NCBI RefSeq assembly: GCF_000332035.1
Contig: NZ_ALVY01000211.1
Coordinates: 1-51,545 of the forward strand
From: Gloeocapsa sp. PCC 73106
GTDB lineage: Bacteria; Cyanobacteriota; Cyanobacteriia; Cyanobacteriales; Gloeocapsaceae
Length of the DNA stretch: 51,545 bases
Direction: 5' to 3'
Below, piece after piece: positions 46,517 to 51,545 of the stretch (position 1 is its first letter; each line of letters begins with the position of its first letter). The notes below the pieces were generated by a model. It did not search any database, had not been told where the DNA came from, and saw nothing but the letters and a program-made list of their open reading frames with translations. Made by a program: the position numbers and the translations under genes.

Positions 46517-46583
46517 TGCAAGTCTGGATCTTTTTAGCTCTCTGCTTAGGTTTGAGTATGGAGTTATGAGGTCTGGACTTGCA
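46517..46583 (+). promoter_or_regulatory. Long hairpin between cpeA and cpeY (putative attenuator)
   Basis: TGCAAGTC (46517-46524) and GACTTGCA (46576-46583) are perfect 8-nt inverted repeats with a 51-nt loop. It lies between the abundant subunit genes and the lyase genes, a place where partial termination or mRNA processing would reduce lyase expression. No U-run follows directly, so it may rather be a processing or stability element. Confidence 0.5.
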
Positions 46584-46603
46584 ATCTTTGTTGATAATTT
46601 ATT

Positions 46604-47872
46604 ATGGATAAACGCTTTTCTAGCATATATAATCTGACAGAAGCAGAGGCGATCGCTATCCTAGACACACCGGAAGAGGAACTGAGTGAGAATGATTCTC
46701 GCTATATTGCCGCAGCTCATTTGGTTAATTTTCCCACAACCTCAGCAATTAACGCCTTAATGCGAGGAGTGTTGCGACAAGGGGATACGATGGCAAACCG
46801 AATCGTGCGCAGAAAGTCAGTAGAAAGCTTGGGACGGTTGAGAGCGCGGGAAGCTTTAGCCTTGATTCGGACTTGTCTCAAGGATGAGGATACGTACCTC
46901 GTGGAGAATGCAGTATGGGCGATCGCCGAAATTGGCACGAGTGATCAGGAAATTTTAGAAGATGTAGCTAAGTTATTAGAAAAACCTGGACAAAACTCCC
47001 GAGTAATTATCCATACTTTAACAAATTTGCACTATGTGCCCGCCCAGGAGCGAATTCGTCAATTTGTAGATGATCTAGATCCCAATACAGCCAGTGCCGC
47101 GATCGCAGCAGTTTGTCTCTTTACAGGAGATTATGCGCAAATCAATAAAGTAGTAAACACACTACAACATCCCAACGTCTTCGCCAGAAGATTATCTATT
47201 CAAGATTTAATCAACATTCGTTACTACGATGCTATTCCTCAGATAGCACGTTGTCCCGTATCTTTGGTTTTTAGACTACGGGGTATCAGAATGCTGGCCG
47301 AAGCAGGAATAAGCGCAGGAGCGATTAGCTTTGAGACGATTCAACCCCATTTAGAGCAGACTTTGCGCGATCACCCCAATGACTTGAATTTAGTCCATCG
47401 CTACGAACAAACCCCCGATCTACAGACACTGATACGGACGCTCTCGGAAACTGACTTTGGACGATGTTATCTGGCTTGTAAAACTATACTTGAGTGTTAC
47501 CCCAATAGCGCACCGGAAGAACTTCTCAGAGTATACAATCAGGAAGCAGATAACGACTATGGATTACACTTTCACTTAATCAAGCTATTCGGTTGGTTGC
47601 GGTACGCTCCTGCTTATGATGTGATCATAGAAGCTTTGGATAACCGCGAACCTCAATTTCAAAAATCCCGTGCCGCCGCTGCGATCGCTCTTGGAGAGTT
47701 AGGCGATCGTCGCGCCATCCCTGTTTTAAAAGCTTGCTTAGAATCAAAGATTTGGGACCTAAAATACGCCGCTTTAATGGCCCTAGAGCAACTCGGTGAG
47801 GTCAGTGATCGTGAGCTTGCCGCTTCTGACGAAGATTGGTTAATTCGCAAAAAAGTATCAGTAAACTTATGA
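46604..47872 (+). CDS. cpeY: Phycoerythrin alpha lyase subunit CpeY
   Basis: The 422-residue protein is a long HEAT/PBS-lyase repeat protein of the E/F clan. It begins SSIYNLTEAEAIAILDTPEE, then has GRLRAREALALIRTCLKDED, LVENAVWAIAEIG and near the end RAAAAIALGELGDRRAIPVL. Length and position directly after cpeBA are those of CpeY, which with CpeZ attaches phycoerythrobilin to Cys82 of CpeA. The stop overlaps the cpeZ start (ATGA at 47869-47872), so the two are translated together. Confidence 0.9.
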   Translation: MDKRFSSIYNLTEAEAIAILDTPEEELSENDSRYIAAAHLVNFPTTSAINALMRGVLRQGDTMANRIVRRKSVESLGRLRAREALALIRTCLKDEDTYLVENAVWAIAEIGTSDQEILEDVAKLLEKPGQNSRVIIHTLTNLHYVPAQERIRQFVDDLDPNTASAAIAAVCLFTGDYAQINKVVNTLQHPNVFARRLSIQDLINIRYYDAIPQIARCPVSLVFRLRGIRMLAEAGISAGAISFETIQPHLEQTLRDHPNDLNLVHRYEQTPDLQTLIRTLSETDFGRCYLACKTILECYPNSAPEELLRVYNQEADNDYGLHFHLIKLFGWLRYAPAYDVIIEALDNREPQFQKSRAAAAIALGELGDRRAIPVLKACLESKIWDLKYAALMALEQLGEVSDRELAASDEDWLIRKKVSVNL

Positions 47873-48483
47873 CAACAGAAAATCTGTTTGAACAACTCAA
47901 ACACCCTAATCCTAATCTCAGAGAGCGTGCCATGTTTGCCATTGCTGAGTCTTATGATCAAGATACTATTGTGCGTCTGATGAGTATCTTAGACGAAGAG
48001 GATGTAATCTATCGTCGCGCCGCGGTTAAAACTCTGGGTATAGTTGGTTCAGATGCTGTTCCTCACTTAGTTGAGGCCCTGCTTGGTAGTAATAATGTAA
48101 CTGTACGGGGCAGTGCGGCCAAGGCTTTAGCGCAAATTGCCGTTAATTATCCTGAGATGTCTTTTCCCGAAGCTGGTTTACAGGGGTTAAAAGCTGCTCT
48201 TAATGACTCCAATCCAGTTGTTTATATTGCCGCTGTCATGGCTTTAGGTGAAATAGGAGTGCCCGCGCTTGAGATTTTGCTGGAATCTTTGAGAACCACC
48301 GATAACGTGGCCGTACAGGTAACTATTGTCAATACACTTGCTTCGGTCGGGGATCAACGCTGTGTTGAAGTTCTGACTGAATTGGCTCAGGATGAATCTG
48401 TAGACACTTACGTCCGAGAAATGGCTAATAGTTCTCTCTCTCGTTTGGAGCTGGTCGTCAATTTTAATCGTTCTCCGGACTGA
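47869..48483 (+). CDS. cpeZ: Phycoerythrin lyase partner/chaperone CpeZ
   Basis: I start at ATG 47869 (MTTENLFEQLKHPNPNLRER, 204 residues), because it overlaps the cpeY stop as ATGA; the frame is open further up to a TTG at 47836. The protein has HEAT repeats such as EDVIYRRAAVKTLGIVGSDA and SNNVTVRGSAAKALAQIAVN. CpeZ works with CpeY on CpeA and is reported as a chaperone-like factor for phycoerythrin. The cpcB operon starts about 300 bp downstream. Confidence 0.9.
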   Translation: MTTENLFEQLKHPNPNLRERAMFAIAESYDQDTIVRLMSILDEEDVIYRRAAVKTLGIVGSDAVPHLVEALLGSNNVTVRGSAAKALAQIAVNYPEMSFPEAGLQGLKAALNDSNPVVYIAAVMALGEIGVPALEILLESLRTTDNVAVQVTIVNTLASVGDQRCVEVLTELAQDESVDTYVREMANSSLSRLELVVNFNRSPD

Positions 48484-48785
48484 GGGGAGTAAAGTTTAAT
48501 TATTCGTAACAATGTGAAGAAATGTAACAATTTAACTTAACAAGTTAATAAGATGTAATAGAAAAAGACCAAGAGACGTTGTATAAAATTAATCTAAGGG
48601 GTAAATCAAGTGACGAAACGTCAAACCCGAAGAACGATTGACCGGTAAAACCGGTTTCTCATAAAAAACCAAACCTTTCTCAGATTCCCGCTGACTGAGA
48701 TAAGTGATTTTCAAGCCAGAGTAATCAGCTTGAAGATAATCAAGCAAAAGAAAGTCAAAAAATTACATTCAGGAGATTTAATCAA
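48484..48785 (+). promoter_or_regulatory. cpcB promoter and leader region
   Basis: The 302-bp gap contains a direct repeat GTAACAAT (48506-48513 and 48524-48531) and a palindrome TTAACTT-AAC-AAGTTAA (48532-48548). A possible -10 TATAAA lies at 48582-48587. A hairpin with ACCGGT arms follows at about 48650-48665. The untranslated leader would be about 190 nt. The ribosome-binding site is GGAGATTT at 48772-48779. No RcaC or CcaR box is recognised and there is no gene. Confidence 0.45.
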
Positions 48786-49304
48786 ATGTTCGACGCATTT
48801 ACTAGAGTTGTTTCTCAAGCCGATGCCAGAGGCGAGTTCCTATCTAGCTCTCAACTTGACGCTCTAAGCATGATGGTGAGCGAAAGCAACAAACGTATGG
48901 ATTCCGTAAACCGTATCACCAGCAACTCTTCTGCGATTGTTACCAACGCAGCTCGTGCTCTATTCGCTGAGCAACCCCAATTAATCGCTCCTGGTGGAAA
49001 CGCTTACACCAGCCGTCGTATGGCAGCTTGCTTAAGAGATATGGAAATTATCCTACGCTACGTTACCTACGCAATTTTCTCTGGTGATGCAAGTGTGCTT
49101 GAAGATCGTTGCCTCAACGGTTTACGTGAAACCTATGTAGCTTTGGGAACTCCCGGATCTTCCGTTGCTCTAGGCGTACAAAAAATGAAAGAAGCAGCAA
49201 TCGCGATCGGTAATGATCGCAACAACATCACCCCCGGTGACTGCAGCGCTCTGATGTCTGAAATCTCTGGCTACTTCGATCGCGCCGCCGCTGCCGTAGC
49301 CTAG
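48786..49304 (+). CDS. cpcB: C-phycocyanin beta subunit
   Basis: The 172-residue protein has the typical beginning [17 protein letters not shown], Asn72 in APGGNAYTS, the bilin Cys82 in [20 protein letters not shown], and Cys153 in [20 protein letters not shown]. These are the two phycocyanobilin sites of C-phycocyanin beta. It does not have the Cys48/59 pair of CpeB. It starts the cpcBAEF operon. Confidence 0.97.
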   Translation: MFDAFTRVVSQADARGEFLSSSQLDALSMMVSESNKRMDSVNRITSNSSAIVTNAARALFAEQPQLIAPGGNAYTSRRMAACLRDMEIILRYVTYAIFSGDASVLEDRCLNGLRETYVALGTPGSSVALGVQKMKEAAIAIGNDRNNITPGDCSALMSEISGYFDRAAAAVA

Positions 49305-49360
49305 TATCAATCGAGCAACTTCCGCAATAGTAACCAAAAAACAACAGGAGAAAAACAAAA

Positions 49361-49849
49361 ATGAAAACCCCCTTAACCGAAGCAGTATCAGCAGCAGATT
49401 CTCAAGGACGTTTCTTAAGCAGCACCGAAATCCAAACCGCTTTTGGTCGTTTCCGTCAAGCTACCGCTAGCTTACAAGCAGCTAAAAGCTTAACCGAAAA
49501 TGCTCAGCGCTTAACCGACGGTGCAGCTCAAGCCGTTTACAACAAATTCCCCTACACCACCTCCACCAGTGGCCCTAACTACGCTTCTACCTCAGAAGGA
49601 AAAGCTAAATGCGCTCGTGACATCGGTTACTACCTACGCATGGTAACCTACTGCCTAGTAGCTGGTGGAACCGGTCCCATGGATGAATATCTACTAGCTG
49701 GTATCGATGAAATCAACCGTAGCTTTGAGCTATCTCCAAGCTGGTACATCGAAGCTCTCAAATACATCAAAGCAAACCACGGTTTAAGTGGTGATCCTGC
49801 TGTTGAAGCCAACTCCTACTTAGATTACGCGATTAACGCTCTAAGCTAA
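49361..49849 (+). CDS. cpcA: C-phycocyanin alpha subunit
   Basis: The 162-residue subunit has the single phycocyanobilin site Cys84 in [20 protein letters not shown]. The start [20 protein letters not shown] and the end [12 protein letters not shown] are typical of CpcA. It follows cpcB by 56 bp. CpcE/CpcF, encoded next, attach phycocyanobilin to Cys84. The usual cpcC and cpcD linker genes do not come between cpcA and cpcE here. Confidence 0.97.
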   Translation: MKTPLTEAVSAADSQGRFLSSTEIQTAFGRFRQATASLQAAKSLTENAQRLTDGAAQAVYNKFPYTTSTSGPNYASTSEGKAKCARDIGYYLRMVTYCLVAGGTGPMDEYLLAGIDEINRSFELSPSWYIEALKYIKANHGLSGDPAVEANSYLDYAINALS

Positions 49850-49888
49850 TAATCGAACAGTAATAGTTGAAAAAAAGCATAAGCTTAT

Positions 49889-49948
49889 TGCCTGGAAAGG
49901 TGGTCAGATATTGGTAATTAAACTAGTATTTGCCTATTGTTCCAGGCA
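49889..49948 (+). promoter_or_regulatory. Long hairpin between cpcA and cpcE (putative attenuator)
   Basis: TGCCTGGAA (49889-49897) and TTCCAGGCA (49940-49948) form a perfect 9-bp stem with a 42-nt loop. It stands between cpcA and cpcE, the same arrangement as the hairpin between cpeA and cpeY. It would reduce or process the downstream lyase message. A TTG at 49937 that could start cpcE falls within the stem-loop, which favours the ATG at 49961. Confidence 0.55.
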
Positions 49949-49960
49949 TTGTTATTATCC

Positions 49961-50788
49961 ATGGAAGAAGAAAATTATCAAGATATCCAACTTACGGTAG
50001 AAACAGCGATCGCCAATCTACAACAACAAGAAGACTTAGGTCAACGTTACTATGCCGCCTGGTGGCTAGGGCGTTTTCGCGTGAAAGAATCTAGGGCAAT
50101 CACTGCTTTAATCATGGCTCTAGAAGATGAAGAAGATCGCGCTCCCGACGGGGGTTATCCTTTGAGGCGTAATGCAGCTAGAGCTTTGGGTAAGCTGGGG
50201 GATAAACAAGCAGTAGAACCACTGATTCGATGTTTAAGCTTTCCGGATTACTACGTTAGAGAAGCGGCGGCTCAAGCTTTAGAAATGCTCCAAGATCCCC
50301 GTGCTATTACTCCCCTGTCAAAACTACTAGAAGGAGGCTTAGCCGCGGCTCAGACTGTTCCCGGTAAACCCCATCTGGTACAACCCTACGAAGCGATTAT
50401 CGAGGCTCTAGGAGGTTTAAAAGCGACTAGTGCGATCACGAAGTGCCGCGAAGCGATCGCTCTGATTGAACCATTTTTAGAGCATTTCTTGCCCAAGGTT
50501 AAATACGCCGCAGCTAAGGCTATGTATCAACTAACCCAAAATCCTGTCTATGGGGAATTATTAATCAAGGCCCTCTCAGGGGATGAACTGCAGTTACGCC
50601 GCTCTGCTTTAATGGATTTAGGAGCGAGTGGTTATCTACCAGGGGCTGAGGCGATCGCCACTACCTTGGCTGAAAATAGTTTAAAACTCATGGCTCTAAA
50701 AGGATTACTGGAACACCAATTAAACCAAGATTCTAGTATCACTGAGGAGACGATTCGCTTGATGGATTTAATGGATGGACTGCTTTAA
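49961..50788 (+). CDS. cpcE: Phycocyanin alpha phycocyanobilin lyase subunit CpcE
   Basis: I start at ATG 49961 (MEEENYQDIQLTVETAIANL, 275 residues), which matches CpcE length; the upstream TTG at 49937 lies inside a hairpin. The protein consists of PBS-lyase HEAT repeats, with QRYYAAWWLGRFRVKESRAI, PLRRNAARALGKLGDKQAVE and YYVREAAAQALEMLQDPRAI. CpcE forms a complex with CpcF that attaches phycocyanobilin to Cys84 of CpcA. Its stop overlaps the cpcF start by 1 nt (TAATG). Confidence 0.93.
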   Translation: MEEENYQDIQLTVETAIANLQQQEDLGQRYYAAWWLGRFRVKESRAITALIMALEDEEDRAPDGGYPLRRNAARALGKLGDKQAVEPLIRCLSFPDYYVREAAAQALEMLQDPRAITPLSKLLEGGLAAAQTVPGKPHLVQPYEAIIEALGGLKATSAITKCREAIALIEPFLEHFLPKVKYAAAKAMYQLTQNPVYGELLIKALSGDELQLRRSALMDLGASGYLPGAEAIATTLAENSLKLMALKGLLEHQLNQDSSITEETIRLMDLMDGLL

Positions 50789-51447
50789 TGATTGATTCTA
50801 CCCCTGCTCTAATTGAAGCCGTCGCTACTGCTGACTCTGCCAAAGCCTTGTTAGCCGCGGTGGAAGCTCTAGCTGCTCGACAAGATCCCCTAGCTATTCC
50901 CACACTAATCGCTGTACTTGGTTACAATAACCCTGGTGCTGCTGTAGCTGCGGTAGAAGGCTTAGTAGCTTTAGGAGAACCGGTAATACCACAGTTATTA
51001 GAACAGATAGATACCTATAACTACGGCGCGAGAGCTTGGGCGGTGCGAGTTTTCGCCCGTATTGGCGATCCTTGCGCTCTAGATTTACTAATAGATTCAG
51101 CTCTTAATGATTTTTCCCAAAGTGTGCGCCGAGCTGCGGCTAAGGGTTTAGGAAATATTCTCTGGCATAAACTTCCTCAAACAGAAGTAGCCAGTACTCA
51201 AGAACGAGTCTTTACTACCCTAGTACAAATTCTCTCCGATGGAGAATGGGTAGTTCGCTATGCGGCGATAGTGGGTTTGGAATCTTTAGCATTAACTTCT
51301 GAGTATCTAGTTCCTAAAGTTATAGTACAACTAGAAACCATGGCCGCAACAGAATCAGACTCAACCCTCCGCGCGCGCATCGCTCTGGCTTTACAAAAAG
51401 TAGTAAATCATATCAAATTCGGGGAAAGGGGAAGGGGGGAAGGGTAA
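50788..51447 (+). CDS. cpcF: Phycocyanin alpha phycocyanobilin lyase subunit CpcF
   Basis: The 219-residue protein has HEAT repeats such as YNNPGAAVAAVEGLVALGEP and GARAWAVRVFARIGDPCALD, and matches CpcF in position and length. It overlaps cpcE by 1 nt. The last ten or so codons (FGERGRGEG) are written by G-rich repeat DNA, and the TAA stop (51445-51447) lies inside a GGGTAAA unit. The C-terminus has probably been changed by repeat expansion; the ancestral end may differ in related organisms. Confidence 0.9.
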   Translation: MIDSTPALIEAVATADSAKALLAAVEALAARQDPLAIPTLIAVLGYNNPGAAVAAVEGLVALGEPVIPQLLEQIDTYNYGARAWAVRVFARIGDPCALDLLIDSALNDFSQSVRRAAAKGLGNILWHKLPQTEVASTQERVFTTLVQILSDGEWVVRYAAIVGLESLALTSEYLVPKVIVQLETMAATESDSTLRARIALALQKVVNHIKFGERGRGEG

Positions 51448-51545
51448 AGGGGGAAGGAGAAGGGTAAAGGGGAAAGGGTAAAGGGGAAGGGGGAAGGGGG
51501 AAAGGAGAAAGGGTAAAGGGTAAAGGGTAAAGGGTAAAGGGTAAA
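51420..51545 (+). repeat. G-rich polypurine array with (GGGTAAA)n heptamers
   Basis: From 51420 to the end of the window the DNA is almost all purine, mixing GGGGAAA, GGGAAGG and GGGTAAA units. The last 35 bp (51511-51545) are five perfect GGGTAAA units. The array continues past the window. Runs of three or more G with 4-nt spacers fit a G-quadruplex-forming sequence on the plus strand. It overlaps the last codons of cpcF. Confidence 0.9.

Noticed and set aside
48506-48665. RcaC L-box or CcaR G-box upstream of cpcB for chromatic acclimation
   Set aside because: The TTGCACA direct repeat and the CTTT-rich CcaR repeat are absent; only GTAACAAT repeats and a palindrome are seen, and no photoreceptor gene is nearby.
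51420-51545. CRISPR array or telomere-like end
   Set aside because: The units are a 7-bp simple repeat with no spacers, and there is no sign of a linear chromosome end; it is a short tandem repeat array.

Overview
The window is cyanobacterial chromosome. The evidence is a full phycobilisome gene set (C-phycoerythrin, C-phycocyanin, bilin lyases, phycoerythrobilin synthesis), many copies of the octamer GCGATCGC (HIP1) and AT-rich intergenic DNA. It also carries a BciB-type 8-vinyl reductase, an RbcR-type LysR regulator, Uma2, DUF29 and ComFB proteins, and filamentous-haemagglutinin-type two-partner secretion. The organism makes phycoerythrin. I do not assign a species.

Layout. 1-1523: 5' part of a beta-helix surface protein cut by the window edge. 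1792-5810: bciB and a glutathionyl-hydroquinone-reductase-like gene, convergent with a trpB/RNase-D-like pair. 5869-7262: four small genes in a row, two glycine-zipper paralogues, an NTF2-like protein and an HdeA-like protein. 7358-9552: ispF, a protein of unknown function and a TPR membrane protein. 9748-15640: three tandem paralogues with a shared N-terminal EExGH domain and 3, 5 or 4 PPC-type repeats. 15861-17728: toxin-antitoxin remains, with a RHH antitoxin, a truncated mazF, and a nucleotidyltransferase gene split by an IS630-like element. 17744-26646: CHAT protease, TpsB, TpsA and a PEP-CTERM-like protein, probably one operon, plus a PEP-CTERM paralogue. 26769-36245: housekeeping and accessory genes (Uma2, inositol monophosphatase, aroA, thioredoxin, NnrU, rbcR-TPR, an inactive M16 peptidase, DUF29, dienelactone hydrolase, two ComFB genes). 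36374-38818: a large extracellular nuclease with an RTX-like tail.

38875-51447 is a phycobilisome island. cpeC-cpeD-cpeS-cpeT (minus strand) supply phycoerythrin rod linkers and two lyases. A small coiled-coil gene and a cpeF-like lyase run on the plus strand. pebA-pebB and an unusual phycobiliprotein-fold gene run on the minus strand. cpeB-cpeA-cpeY-cpeZ and then cpcB-cpcA-cpcE-cpcF run on the plus strand. PebA and PebB make phycoerythrobilin. CpeS, CpeT, CpeY/Z and the CpeF-like protein attach it to CpeB and CpeA, CpcE/F load CpcA, and CpeC/CpeD stack phycoerythrin hexamers. cpeE, cpeR, cpcC and cpcD are not in the window. Long hairpins sit between each subunit pair and its lyase pair. The window ends in a G-rich (GGGTAAA)n array that provides the cpcF stop codon.

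The strongest leads are the phycobiliprotein-like gene in the pebAB operon, which keeps a C-x-R-D bilin-site motif; the coupled PEP-CTERM/two-partner-secretion/CHAT operon; and the tandem EExGH/PPC family. All functional statements come from reading translations by eye; no database search was run.
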